A DNA stretch of 64,000 nucleotides from Microbulbifer sp. TB1203 (GCF_030997045.1 NZ_CP116899.1:1488001-1552000), one strand, 5' to 3'; positions 25,754-35,141 are shown, counted from the stretch's first letter. Program-made: numbers and translations. The notes: generated by a model not told the origin, from the letters alone.

Positions 25754-26233
25754 ATGGAATCCAATCCGTATAGTGCACCAACTTCCGAACTGACTGCCGC
25801 AACTGATGATCTCATTTCCGGCGACTTCCAGCGCTTCAGCGCCTGGTGGGTATTTATTCTCTCAATTGTTACCTTGGGAATTTACCCTGTTTACTGGATT
25901 TGCACCCGCGCCCAAGTGGTCAACCGCATCCACGACAATCCGATCGCTCCCGCCTGGTTCTACCTGATGGCAATATTTTGTGCACTGACCTTCTTGGCAG
26001 GGTTTATCATCCCTGAGATGGGCATTTTTTATCTGATGGTGTACATCGGCTATATAGTGACTTACCTCGCGAGCCTGTTTAAAGTCAAAAACCGCCTGCA
26101 GGATCTCATGAGTCAGAGCACCGGCTCTGCCTATCGCCTGGGCCCGGTCATGACTTTCCTGTTCAACAGTATCTACTTGCAATACAAAATCAACGAGTTT
26201 ATCGACCAGAGCCAGCAATCAGCTGACAAGTAA
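25754..26233 (+). CDS. DUF4234-like membrane protein
   Basis: 159 residues from the ATG at 25754 (MESNPYSAPTSE), chosen for AAGGA about ten bases upstream. Four hydrophobic segments follow a hydrophilic N-terminus. The first contains FILSIVTLGIYPVYWICTRA, which matches the signature of DUF4234. No function is established for the family. A 3' prpF fragment on the opposite strand begins 100 bases downstream. Confidence 0.65.
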   Translation: MESNPYSAPTSELTAATDDLISGDFQRFSAWWVFILSIVTLGIYPVYWICTRAQVVNRIHDNPIAPAWFYLMAIFCALTFLAGFIIPEMGIFYLMVYIGYIVTYLASLFKVKNRLQDLMSQSTGSAYRLGPVMTFLFNSIYLQYKINEFIDQSQQSADK

Positions 26234-26333
26234 CCCATTCCCTCCGGGCGTTTCCCTTTGCCGCACGGCTTCGCGCGGCAATTGGCAAAGGCGGCCGGCG
26301 CACCGTGGGGCGGGAAATCCCGCCCTGCTCTCC

Positions 26334-26450
26334 TTAGAAAGAATCGCCTGGGACCCGCACCCACCCCTCCATCAGAATTCGCGCGCTGCGGCTCATAATG
26401 GCCTTGGTGGCGGTCCACTGGCCGTTGGCGACTTCCGCTTCGACGCGCAG
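26334..26450 (-). pseudogene. prpF 3'-end fragment 2 (very short)
   Basis: About 38 codons match the extreme C-terminus of PrpF: ANGQWTATKAIMSRSARIL, then EGWVRV, GDSF and TAA at 26334. Upstream the match fades after a six-base deletion near 26440, with perhaps a trace to about 26490. It is the shortest of the three fragments. Confidence 0.8.
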
Positions 26451-26634
26451 AGATGCCAAACGGGCACCCAAGCCCTTGACGATGGTATCCTTTACAGGCA
26501 ATCTGAACAAAATTCAACCAGAGGATGGCGGCCTGGGAAAAACGATCCAGATGCCAGGCGACCACTTTGAGGACTCAAGCGAGAGTCGAGTGTTCGTATA
26601 TGTGGTGCCATCCAAGGAATAACTGGTTTATTCA

Positions 26635-27480
26635 ATGCCGACCATCACCAATCTCCACAGTGGTTCAATCTCCGTACTCGATTATCGCTGTACCGCAGAG
26701 CCCGGCGACGAGCCCTTTTGGGAAGTTCACCACTATCATTCCGTTTCCTATGTTCGCAAAGGCAGCTTCGGCTGTTGCGTCCGGGGCAAGAACTTTGATC
26801 TCGTGGCCGGTTCAGTATTCGTGGGCAGAGCCAATGACGAATATATGTGCACACACGATCATCACAACGGTGGTGACGAATGCCTGTCGTTTCAACTGAT
26901 TCCCGAGTTGGTGGAATCTATTGCTCCGGGTTTTCAGGGTTGGACCGTGGGTGGCGTGCCTCCGTTGACGGAATTGATAGGACTCGGCGAGCTGGCCCAG
27001 GCCACAGCGGAAGGTCACACTGCACTTGGAGTCGAGGAAGTGGGCATGATGTTTGCTGCACGCTTTGTGGAGCTGATCGCGGGTCGTGGCAGGAAGCCTG
27101 TTAAGCTGCGTCCACTGGACCGCCGTCGCGCCGTGGAATCGGCATTGTGGATCGACGAGTCCGCCGAGCGAACCCTTCATCTGGATACTTTGGCCCGGGA
27201 AGCGGGCTTGAGCCCATTTCACTTCTTGAGGATGTTCAGCAAAGTCCTGGGCGTCACGCCACATCAGTACCTGATACGTTCCCGGTTGCGCCGGGCTGCG
27301 CGCCTTTTGTCCACGGATGACCGAACGATTACGGATGTCGCATACGATAGCGGCTTCGCGGATGTGTCAAATTTTGTTCGCACTTTTCACCGGGCTACCG
27401 GTGCGTCACCGGCAAGATTCCGCCAGGCTGCTCGGGGTAACCGCAATATTTTCCAAGAACTCTTCCCGCAGGGCTTCTAA
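26635..27480 (+). CDS. AraC-family transcriptional regulator
   Basis: 281 residues. An N-terminal cupin-like ligand domain (WEVHHYHSVSYVRKG, LVAGSVFVGRANDEY) is followed by a double helix-turn-helix at about 175-275: LHLDTLAREAGLSPFHFLRM and ITDVAYDSGFADVSNFVRTF, then GASPARFRQ. The SRPBCC gene lies 100 bases downstream in the same direction, with the alkyltransferase gene next, so it may control them. The effector is unknown. Confidence 0.88.
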   Translation: MPTITNLHSGSISVLDYRCTAEPGDEPFWEVHHYHSVSYVRKGSFGCCVRGKNFDLVAGSVFVGRANDEYMCTHDHHNGGDECLSFQLIPELVESIAPGFQGWTVGGVPPLTELIGLGELAQATAEGHTALGVEEVGMMFAARFVELIAGRGRKPVKLRPLDRRRAVESALWIDESAERTLHLDTLAREAGLSPFHFLRMFSKVLGVTPHQYLIRSRLRRAARLLSTDDRTITDVAYDSGFADVSNFVRTFHRATGASPARFRQAARGNRNIFQELFPQGF

Positions 27481-27580
27481 CATCACGCTTTCGAGTAATC
27501 CTTGGAGCATGTGATGACACAAAACTGTATTAGCCCGACACCCAAAAGCCTTGTATTGCGCCTGAAACAGGAGGACTCCC

Positions 27581-27982
27581 ATGGCCTCAATTCGTAAAGA
27601 AATCACCGTTGACGCTCCTGTTGATGTCATTTGGGATGCTCTGCGGGATGTCGGTGCACTGCATACGCGCCTGGTACCGGGCTTTGTCACGGACACGAAA
27701 CTTGAACCCGGCGCACGTATAGTGACGTTTAGCAACAGGCAGGTAGTTCGGGAGCTTATTGTCGACGTAAATGACACAGACCGGCGCGTTGCCTGGGCTG
27801 TCACGGACGAACCCTTTCGCCACTACAATGCATCGGCGCAGGTATTCGCCGACCCATCTGGTTCCAGTCGCTTTGTCTGGATCGCCGACCTGTTGCCAGA
27901 TGAGTTAAAGGACCACGTCTCCGCGATGATGGATGCCGGTCTCGGTGCCATTAAAACTAAATTTGATGGCTCGGGAGTATAG
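27581..27982 (+). CDS. SRPBCC-family protein
   Basis: 133 residues with the START/SRPBCC pattern: ITVDAPVDVIWDALRDVGAL, a GTR-like strand (LEPGARIVTFSN), FRHYNASAQVFADP and a long C-terminal helix. Members bind hydrophobic ligands or act as cyclases; nothing here fixes the ligand. CAGGAGG lies eight bases before the ATG. It is 14 bases upstream of the alkyltransferase gene and probably cotranscribed with it. Confidence 0.75.
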   Translation: MASIRKEITVDAPVDVIWDALRDVGALHTRLVPGFVTDTKLEPGARIVTFSNRQVVRELIVDVNDTDRRVAWAVTDEPFRHYNASAQVFADPSGSSRFVWIADLLPDELKDHVSAMMDAGLGAIKTKFDGSGV

Positions 27983-27996
27983 GCGAAGGAGGTGAT

Positions 27997-28550
27997 GTGA
28001 AGGTCTATACCCTCTTCGATACGATGCTGGGGTATTGCGGCATAGTGTGGACAGCGCCCGGGTCGGTGGGCGCTTTCCCGGTAACCGCTTTTCAACTGCC
28101 CGAGGCAACACCACTCCTGACGGAAGCCCGAATTGAAAGGCGCTGGGAGGCAAAGAGAGCGCAGAGTGTCCCCCTCCCATACAGAAAATCATCAGACGGG
28201 TGAAGCTCCATCTCAGTGGGGAAGCCCAGGATTTTAGTGATATCGAGCTGGACCTGGACGGGGTTGGTAAGCTTGCAAAAGCAATTTACCAAGCCCCACG
28301 CGCCATCCCCGCTGGACAGGCGACAACCTATGGCCAACTGGCGGAAGCAGCAGGTTGCGCAGGTGCCGCACGCACCGTTGGCCAAGCTATGAGCAGGAAT
28401 CCGGTCCCGCTGATTATTCCCTGCCACCGCGTCATTGCCGCCGACAACAGGCGGGGAGGCTTCTCCGCTCACGGCGGTTTGACGACCAAAGCGAAAATGC
28501 TCGAGATCGAAGGAGTAACCCTCGGCCGCCCCGTCACGGTTCGGACCTGA
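27997..28550 (+). pseudogene. O6-methylguanine-DNA methyltransferase gene with frameshift
   Basis: Two overlapping frames make one suicide repair protein of about 184 residues. The N-terminal frame (GTG at 27997, ribosome site AAGGAGGTGAT) encodes DTMLGYCGIVWTAPGSVGAF through RIERRWEAKRAQSV. The C-terminal frame encodes PPPIQKIIRRVKLHLSGEAQ, the HTH (TTYGQLAEAAGCAGAARTVG) and the active-site PCHRV. The shift falls in or near the C-rich run at 28169-28178. It is either a real pseudogene or a one-base sequencing error. Otherwise every functional residue I can check is present. Confidence 0.8.
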
Positions 28551-28601
28551 AGCAACCAATATTGGCACAACCCGGCTCGGAGGGTAGCCATGGGGAAAGC
28601 T

Positions 28602-29282
28602 TTACAGCTCCAGCGGAACCCGCACCCACCCTTCCATCAGTATCCGCGCACTGCGACTCATAATGGCCTTGGTGGCAGTCCACTGGCCATTAGCGATTTC
28701 CGCTTCCGCACCGACGCGCAATGTGCCGGACGGGTGGCCGAAGGTGACGGCGTTGCGCTCCCCTCCTCCGGCAGCCAGGTTGACCAGGGTGCCGGGAATG
28801 GCGGCGGCGGTGCCGATGGCGACGGCGGCGGTGCCCATCATGGCGTGGTGCAGTTTGCCCATGGACAGGGCGCGTACCAGCAGGTCGATATCACCGGCCG
28901 CGACTTGCTTACCGCTGGATGCCACATAATCCTTGGGCGGCGCGACGAAGGCGACCTTGGGGGTATGCTGGCGGTTGGCTGCGTCCTCGACCTTTTCGTT
29001 CAGGCCCATTTCCACTGCGCCATAAGCACGAATGGCTTCGAACATGGCCAGGGCCTTGTCGTCGCCGTTGATGGCTTCCTGCAGTTCGGCGCCGGTGTAG
29101 CCGATATCCGCGGCGTTGACGAAAATCGTCGGGATGCCGGCGTTGATCATGGTGGCTTTCAGGGTTCCTACGCCAGGCACTTCCAGTTCGTCTACCAGGT
29201 TGCCGGTGGGGAACATGACTCCCTTTCCACCTTCGTCTTCGGGGCCGTCCGCCGGTCCATAAACTATGGCTGCGTGGGACAC
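28602..29282 (-). pseudogene. prpF 3'-end fragment 3 (long)
   Basis: About 200 residues match the C-terminal half of PrpF from MFPTGNLVDELEVPGVG to EGWVRV, then diverge to LEL and stop. The N-terminal residues before that (GPADGPEDEGGKGV) look like diverged prpF sequence, so this copy may come from a different prpF allele. There is no ribosome site. It is separated from the intact prpF by the AlbA_2 gene. Confidence 0.88.
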
Positions 29283-29424
29283 GCCTTACTCGTCTCACGC
29301 AGAATAGGCCGGGATGTTTATCCTGGGAAAGATCAGTACGTAACCCTGGATTGAATTCAACCTCCGGGGCGGCCACCAATACAAAGAAGCCGAAGTCTGG
29401 TTTCGGCCGGTTAGGGGCGGGTGT

Positions 29425-30870
29425 TCATGTATTGTCCTTGAGCACTTGCTCGCCCTTATTGGTGAGGCAGTACTTTTGCAGGCGGCTGCTGGGTTTGTCC
29501 GGCAGGGTCATTTCGATCAGTCCCATAGAAATCAAGCGTTTGATCTGCTTATTCAGTTCACCGGAAACGCTTTGGTGGCCCAGTTCACCGGCCAAAGCGG
29601 CCTTGCCCATTGGCTGTTCGGCAAGCAAAGGCAGGATACGGGACGCCAGCCGTGACTCTAGCCGTGACTCTAGCCGTGACTCTAGCCGTGACTCTAGCCG
29701 TGACTCGGGCTGCGACTGGGTCACAAACTGGGACTGAGCGAGCGGAACGATAAGGCGCAGGCGGTTGGCAACCTCCTCTATGCGAGGCTCCGGCAGCCCC
29801 TGGGCAGCGGCTTCGGCAAAGATGCGAGGAATGCCGCTGCCCCACTGCTCTACAAGTTTCAGCTCGCGAAATACCCTGGCGATCACCGGATTGCGGATCA
29901 TGGAAACGCCGCGTCTCATGTCCTCGATGGTCATGCCGGGCATCAGCATGCCGGGACTTTCGATTTCAATGCGGTCGTCAAAGAAGGCGATGCGGATCGG
30001 CGAGCCACGTTGAGAGTAGTCACTGTGTACCAGCGCATTGATGATCGCCTCCCGCAGGATAGTGAGCGGTATGCTCCAGTGGTCGGTGCGGCGCATGCCA
30101 GCGAATTCGGCACTCTTGAAGGCGTGCTTCTTGAGAAACAGCTCGATACTGTCCACTGCCTGGGGCAGATGATCATGGAGTTCAGCCTGGTCGAAGATGT
30201 CCACCTTGTCGGTGCCACGAAAACGCCCACACTGAATCCAGGCATCATCAAAATGGAGATTTCGCTGTTTGCCGAACAAGAGCACTGCACCCTGACTGGG
30301 CACCCAACGGCCCTGATGGCGTACCAGCAGCTTGAGGGTAACCAGTTTCTGTTCATCCAGGCGAATATCAGCACCGAACTGCTGTTGCATGGCATCCTGG
30401 TCGAGATCGTCCAGGCTGAGCTCCGGCATGGGCATGGCATCGAAGGTTTCACCCATTGCCTGGCGTTGCAGCTCGGCAATCAGTTGCGGGTCAGCTCGCC
30501 GGTTGCTGGAGCCGATGCGCACCAGAACGCCCTGCTCTGGCCCTTTGGCTTTGAGGTAGTGGGGCCGCGAGCTGCTCAGGAATACTTCAACACGCAGCAG
30601 GGTTTTGTCCGCGAAAGTCAGCAGTTCGATGCTGGGCAACAGACGAGGAGCAATACTGTCTGCAATCAGGCTGGTAAGCCGCTCCTCTTCAGCCAGCGGG
30701 TCTTCCACTCCGACAATGCCGCCGTCATCGGCTACGCCAATAATCAGCTGGCCGCCCGCAGTATTGGCAAACGCTACCAGGGTCTTGAGTAGCGGCAATG
30801 GTGAAGAAAGGTCGCGCTTGAATTCAAGCTGCTTTCCCTCAGGCTGCTGCAGCAGTTGACTGATGTCCAT
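29425..30870 (-). CDS. AlbA_2 (Schlafen-type) ATPase/DNA-binding regulator
   Basis: 481 residues. The N-terminal AlbA_2 domain (about 5-130) shows LEFKRDL, FANTAGGQLIIGVADDG and RIGSSNRRAD. A RecG-like/HATPase_c_4 middle follows: REAIINALVHSDYSQRGSPI, SPGMLMPG, RNPVIARVF and EQWGSGIPRI. A winged helix closes the protein. Between these lies an ESRL tandem repeat encoded by a 12-bp array. Such proteins are common in islands and some act in phage defence or stress regulation; its role here is unknown. It lies alone between prpF fragment 3 and the intact prpF. Confidence 0.82.
   Translation of the reverse strand: MDISQLLQQPEGKQLEFKRDLSSPLPLLKTLVAFANTAGGQLIIGVADDGGIVGVEDPLAEEERLTSLIADSIAPRLLPSIELLTFADKTLLRVEVFLSSSRPHYLKAKGPEQGVLVRIGSSNRRADPQLIAELQRQAMGETFDAMPMPELSLDDLDQDAMQQQFGADIRLDEQKLVTLKLLVRHQGRWVPSQGAVLLFGKQRNLHFDDAWIQCGRFRGTDKVDIFDQAELHDHLPQAVDSIELFLKKHAFKSAEFAGMRRTDHWSIPLTILREAIINALVHSDYSQRGSPIRIAFFDDRIEIESPGMLMPGMTIEDMRRGVSMIRNPVIARVFRELKLVEQWGSGIPRIFAEAAAQGLPEPRIEEVANRLRLIVPLAQSQFVTQSQPESRLESRLESRLESRLESRLASRILPLLAEQPMGKAALAGELGHQSVSGELNKQIKRLISMGLIEMTLPDKPSSRLQKYCLTNKGEQVLKDNT
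29651..29710 (-). repeat. 12-bp VNTR inside the AlbA_2 gene
   Basis: Five consecutive 12-bp units CGTGACTCTAGC (the last is CGTGACTCGGGC) encode repeated ESRL. As the unit is a multiple of three, copy-number change lengthens or shortens the linker without shifting the frame. Confidence 0.9.
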
Positions 30871-31059
30871 GTTAGCTGTGGCCTGTGATTCATGGTCGTC
30901 GTTGTCACATTTAACGCAGGCGCATGAGCTTGCCGGTACACACTGCGGTAACTAGTTTCCGTTCAGAAACGCGTAAACCAGTTGAAAATTTACGCGTTGC
31001 ACCTCCTCGACCGCGAGATCCGCGGGTGCGACACAAAGTTTACACCCGGCAAAGCCACC

Positions 31060-32238
31060 TTAGAAGCAATCACCGGGTACCCGTACCCAGCCCTCCATCA
31101 GCACCCGCGCGCTGCGGCTCATAATGGCCTTGGTGGCGGTCCATTGTTCGTTGACGACTTCCGCTTTCGCGCCGACACGCAAGGTGCCGGACGGATGGCC
31201 GAAGGTCACGGCGTTGCGCTCCCCTCCTCCGGCGGCCAGATTGACCAGGGTACCGGGGATGGCGGCGGCGATGCCGATAGCGACGGCGGCGGTGCCCATC
31301 ATGGCGTGGTGCAGTTTGCCCATGGACAGCGCGCGTACCAGCAGGTCGATATCACCGGCCGCGACTTCTTTACCACTGGATGCCACGTAGTCCTTGGGCG
31401 GCGCGACGAATGCGACCTTGGGGGTATGCTGGCGGTTGGCTGCGTGCTCGACCTTTTCGATCAGGCCCATTTCCACTGCGCCATAAGCACGAATAGCTTC
31501 GAACATGGCCAGAGTCTTGTCGTCGCCGTTGATGGCTTCCTGCAGTTCGGTGCCGGTGTAACCGATATCCGCGGCGTTGACGAAAATCGTCGGGATGCCG
31601 GCGTTGATCATGGTGGCTTTCAGGGTTCCTACGCCAGGCACTTCCAGTTCGTCTACCAGGTTGCCGGTGGGGAACATGGCCCCCTCGCCGTCGGCGGGGT
31701 CCATAAACTCGATCTGGACTTCGGCCGCCGGGAAGGTGACGCCGTCCAGTTCGAAGTCGCCGGTCTCCTGCACTTCGCCGTTGGTGATGGGCACGTGGGC
31801 GATGATGGTTTTGTGGATGTTGGCCTGCCAGATGCGCACGGTGCAGATGCCGTTTTCCGGAATGCGGTCAGGATCGACGAAGCCGCTGTTGATGGCGAAG
31901 GCGCCGACGGCGGCGGTGAGGTTGCCGCAGTTGCCGGACCAGTCGACGAAGGGCTTGTCGATGGAGACTTGGCCGAAGAGGTAGTCGACGTCGTGATCGG
32001 GCTTTTCGCTCTTGGACAGGATCACGGTTTTGCTGGTGCTGGAGGTGGCGCCGCCCATGCCGTCGGTCTGTTTGCCGTAGGGGTCGGGGCTGCCGATTAC
32101 GCGCAGGAGGAGTTTGTCGCGGGCTTGGCCGGGTACTTGTGCGGCTTCCGGGAGATCCTGCAGGCAGAAGAAGACGCCTTTGCTGGTGCCGCCGCGCATG
32201 TAGGTGGCGGGGACTCGGATTTGGGGAGGATGAGTCAT
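31060..32238 (-). CDS. prpF: PrpF, AcnD-associated isomerase
   Basis: 392 residues, full length. PrpF has the diaminopimelate-epimerase fold and isomerises the product of AcnD to 2-methyl-cis-aconitate, so that AcnD plus PrpF replace PrpD. Visible: TYMRGGTSKGVFFCLQDLP at the N-terminus, GGATSSTSKTVILSK and SGNCGNL. It is the last gene of the minus-strand operon, after acnD. Its last ~40 to 200 codons are duplicated three times downstream (23585, 26334, 28602). Each copy ends at or within about five codons of its stop. Confidence 0.95.
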   Translation of the reverse strand: MTHPPQIRVPATYMRGGTSKGVFFCLQDLPEAAQVPGQARDKLLLRVIGSPDPYGKQTDGMGGATSSTSKTVILSKSEKPDHDVDYLFGQVSIDKPFVDWSGNCGNLTAAVGAFAINSGFVDPDRIPENGICTVRIWQANIHKTIIAHVPITNGEVQETGDFELDGVTFPAAEVQIEFMDPADGEGAMFPTGNLVDELEVPGVGTLKATMINAGIPTIFVNAADIGYTGTELQEAINGDDKTLAMFEAIRAYGAVEMGLIEKVEHAANRQHTPKVAFVAPPKDYVASSGKEVAAGDIDLLVRALSMGKLHHAMMGTAAVAIGIAAAIPGTLVNLAAGGGERNAVTFGHPSGTLRVGAKAEVVNEQWTATKAIMSRSARVLMEGWVRVPGDCF

Positions 32239-32331
32239 TTATTCACTCTCGGATTTGTTTTGTGTCGGGTGCACCGGGCCGGGTTTGCTGCCAGATCCGG
32301 TGTTTGACGGCGCACCCTACGGTGTTCTTTT

Positions 32332-32396
32332 GTCATTCCGGCGCAGGGAATCCAGCTCAGTGGTACCTGGATTCCGGATCGAGTCCGGCATGACGA
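32332..32396. repeat. REP-like palindromic element, prpF-acnD gap
   Basis: TCATTCCGGCGCAGGGAATC and GGATTCCGGATCGAGTCCGG are two palindromic arms of a dispersed family also present at 35142, 36401, 38948 and 41224, and as one arm in the 173-bp array. It may stabilise or separate operon mRNAs. Confidence 0.65.
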
Positions 32397-32405
32397 TGTT
32401 CGAAC

Positions 32406-35015
32406 TTAGGCGCTCGCTTCGGCTTCCAGGAAATCCTTGGCGAAGCGCTGTAGTACGCCGCCGGCGCCGTAGATGGAGACCTCTTCCTGAGTGTCCAGGC
32501 GGCAGGTGACCGGCACATCGATGCTCTCGCCATTCTTACGATGGATGATCAACGTCAAGGTTGCGCGCGGAGTCCGCTCGCCGATGACGTCGAAGGTCTC
32601 GGTGCCGTCGATGCCCAAAGTCTTGCGGGTGGTGCCCGGCTGGAATTCCAGCGGCAGTACGCCCATGCCGATCAGGTTGGTGCGGTGGATGCGCTCGAAG
32701 CCTTCGGCTACGATGGCTTCCACACCCGCCAGGCGCACGCCCTTGGCCGCCCAGTCGCGGGAGGAGCCCTGGCCGTAGTCGGCGCCGGCGACGATGATCA
32801 GCGGCTGTTTGCGGTCCATATAGGTTTCGATGGCTTCCCACATGCGGGTCACCTGCCCTTCCGGCTCCACGCGGGCCAGGGAGCCCTGCTTCACCTCACC
32901 GTTTTCGTCGCGGACCATTTCGTTCAGCAGTTTCGGGTTGGCGAAGGTGGCGCGCTGGGCGGTCAGGTGGTCGCCGCGGTGGGTGGCGTAGGAGTTGAAG
33001 TCCTCCTCCGGCAGGCCCATCTTCGCCAGGTATTCGCCGGCGGCGCTGGAGGCCAGGATTGCATTGGACGGCGAGAGGTGGTCGGTGGTGATATTGTCAC
33101 CGAGCACTGCCAGCGGGCGCATGCCTTTTAGGGCGCGCTCTCCCGCTAAAGCGCCTTCCCAGTACGGGGGGCGGCGGATATAGGTACTTATCGGGCGCCA
33201 GTCGTACAGTGGCTCGGCCTTCTCGTTCTCGCCTTTCTCCAGATCGAACATCGGGATATAGACGTCGCGGAACTGCTGCGGTTTGACGCTCTGCTTCACG
33301 ATCGCATCGATTTCTTCATCGCTCGGCCAGATATCTTTTAGCGTAATCGGGTTGCCGTTTTTATCATGGCCCAACACGTCCTTCTCGATATCGAAGCGGA
33401 TGGTGCCGGCGATCGCGTAGGCGACTACCAGGGGCGGCGAGGCCAGGAAGGCTTGTTTGGCGTAGGGGTGGATGCGGCCGTCGAAGTTGCGGTTGCCGGA
33501 CAGCACCGCGGTCGCATAGAGATCGCGCTCGATCACTTCCCGCTGGATCTTCGGGTCGAGCGCGCCGCTCATGCCGTTGCAGGTGGTACAGGCAAAGGCC
33601 ACCACGCCGAAGCCGAGCTGTTCCAGTTCCGGCAGCAGCTCGGCTTCTTCCAGGTACATTTTTACGGTCTTGGAGCCCGGCGCCAGGGAGGATTTCACCC
33701 AGGGCTTGCGGACCAGGCCCAGTTTGTTGGCGTTGCGGGCGATCAGGCCGGCGGCGATCATATTGCGCGGGTTGCTGGTGTTGGTGCAGCTGGTAATCGC
33801 GGCGATGATTACGGCACCGTCGGGCATCAGGCCCTCTTCTTCCTTCCACTCCTTTTTCCACTCCCGGGCGATACCGCGGCTGGCCAGTTCGGAAGCCGGC
33901 AGCAGCGCGTGGGGGTTGGACGGGCCGGCCAGGTTGCGGCCTACGGAGGACAGGTCGAACTTCAGTACCCGCTCGTACTCGGCTTCTTTGAGTGTGTCCG
34001 CCCAGAGGCCGGTTTCCTTTGCGAATTTTTCTACCAGAGCCACCTGCTCGTCGTCGCGGCCTGTCAGCTTCAGGTAGTCGATGGTCTGCTCATCGATGGA
34101 GAACATGGCTGCGGTGGCGCCGTACTCCGGGGTCATATTGGAGATGGTGGCGCGGTCGCCCAGGGTCAGGTTGGAGGCGCCCTCGCCGAAGAATTCCAGG
34201 TAGGCGCCGACCACGCGCTCACGGCGCAGGAATTCGGTCAGGGTCAGTACCAGGTCGGTGCCGTTAATGCCCGGCTGCAGTTTGCCGGTCAGTTCGACGC
34301 CGACGATATCGGGCAGGCGCATATAAGAGGCGCGGCCGAGCATTACACTTTCGGCTTCGAGGCCGCCGACGCCTACTGAAATGACGCCCAGGGCGTCCAC
34401 CATCGGGGTGTGGCTGTCGGTGCCAACGCAGGTATCCGGGAAGGCGACGCCGTCTCTTACCTGCACCACCGGGGACATTTTTTCCAGGTTGATCTGGTGC
34501 ATGATGCCGTTGCCCGGCGGGATCACGTCGACGTTTTCGAAGGCGGTCTTGGTCCAGTTGATAAAGTGGAAGCGGTCTTCGTTGCGGCGCTCTTCGATCG
34601 CGCGGTTTTTTTCGAAGGCGTCTTTTTCGAAGCCGCCGTGTTCGACCGCCAGGGAGTGGTCGACGATCAGTTGGGTCGGTACCACCGGGTTGACCTTGGA
34701 TGGGTCGCCGCCCTTTTTCGCGATGGCGTCGCGCAAGCCGGCGAGATCCACCAGGGCGGTCTGGCCGAGGATATCGTGGCACACCACTCTAGCCGGGAAC
34801 CAGGGGAAGTCCAGTTCGCGTTTGCGTTCGATGATCTGTTTTAGTGCGTCGGTGAGTTTTTCCGGCTCGCAGCGGCGCACCAGGTTTTCCGCCAGGATGC
34901 GGGAGGTGTAGGGCAGCTTGGCGTAGGCGCCGGGGTGGATGGCGTCTACGGCGGCGCGGGTGTCGAAGTATTCGAGGGTCGTGCCGGGGAGGTTCTTGCG
35001 GTATTCAGTGTTCAT
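32406..35015 (-). CDS. acnD: AcnD, Fe/S-dependent 2-methylcitrate dehydratase
   Basis: 869 residues from the ATG at 35015 (MNTEYRKNLPGTTLEY), the family's usual start and length; an upstream frame adds 19 unlikely residues. It dehydrates 2-methylcitrate in propionate breakdown. The three [4Fe-4S] cysteines fit AAITSCTNTSNPRNM and FACTTCNGMSG. The C-terminal swivel domain has ADYGQGSSRDWAAKG. It pairs with PrpF downstream (167 bases, with a REP-like element) and PrpC upstream. No prpD is present in the window. Confidence 0.96.
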   Translation of the reverse strand: MNTEYRKNLPGTTLEYFDTRAAVDAIHPGAYAKLPYTSRILAENLVRRCEPEKLTDALKQIIERKRELDFPWFPARVVCHDILGQTALVDLAGLRDAIAKKGGDPSKVNPVVPTQLIVDHSLAVEHGGFEKDAFEKNRAIEERRNEDRFHFINWTKTAFENVDVIPPGNGIMHQINLEKMSPVVQVRDGVAFPDTCVGTDSHTPMVDALGVISVGVGGLEAESVMLGRASYMRLPDIVGVELTGKLQPGINGTDLVLTLTEFLRRERVVGAYLEFFGEGASNLTLGDRATISNMTPEYGATAAMFSIDEQTIDYLKLTGRDDEQVALVEKFAKETGLWADTLKEAEYERVLKFDLSSVGRNLAGPSNPHALLPASELASRGIAREWKKEWKEEEGLMPDGAVIIAAITSCTNTSNPRNMIAAGLIARNANKLGLVRKPWVKSSLAPGSKTVKMYLEEAELLPELEQLGFGVVAFACTTCNGMSGALDPKIQREVIERDLYATAVLSGNRNFDGRIHPYAKQAFLASPPLVVAYAIAGTIRFDIEKDVLGHDKNGNPITLKDIWPSDEEIDAIVKQSVKPQQFRDVYIPMFDLEKGENEKAEPLYDWRPISTYIRRPPYWEGALAGERALKGMRPLAVLGDNITTDHLSPSNAILASSAAGEYLAKMGLPEEDFNSYATHRGDHLTAQRATFANPKLLNEMVRDENGEVKQGSLARVEPEGQVTRMWEAIETYMDRKQPLIIVAGADYGQGSSRDWAAKGVRLAGVEAIVAEGFERIHRTNLIGMGVLPLEFQPGTTRKTLGIDGTETFDVIGERTPRATLTLIIHRKNGESIDVPVTCRLDTQEEVSIYGAGGVLQRFAKDFLEAEASA

Positions 35016-35059
35016 GATTTGGTGGTACTTCTGGGGAGACTCAGCACCCGCTTTCATCT

Positions 35060-35130
35060 GTAGGATGGGCAAAGCGCAGCGTGCCCATCTTGCATGGCGT
35101 GATGGGCACGCTGCGCTTTGCCCATCCTAC
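35060..35130. repeat. Perfect 30-bp inverted repeat, prpC-acnD gap
   Basis: Arms at 35060-35089 and 35101-35130 are exact reverse complements (GTAGGATGGGCAAAGCGCAG and so on) around an 11-base loop. A related, imperfect copy lies at 41131-41209. As RNA it would form a very stable hairpin between prpC and acnD. Confidence 0.85.
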
Positions 35131-35141
35131 GAATCTTAACC

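Noticed and set aside
26461..26622. Short plus-strand frame ending RVFVYVVPSKE before the AraC gene
   Set aside because: It looks somewhat protein-like but has no start or family match and begins within the prpF fragment. It may be a gene remnant but is not supported.
29651..29710. CRISPR-like short direct repeats
   Set aside because: The 12-bp units are contiguous with no spacers and lie in frame inside a gene. No CRISPR array or cas gene was seen in the window.
23585..31059. Intact prophage or integrative element
   Set aside because: No integrase, capsid, terminase, relaxase or conjugation genes are visible; only the 3'-end duplications hint at past integration.
30982..32307. 441-residue open frame on the plus strand over prpF
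   Set aside because: It is an antisense shadow in GC-rich DNA, rich in Gly/Ala/Val, with no ribosome site; prpF is clear on the other strand. The long frames opposite acnD, polB and the lol genes were rejected for the same reason.
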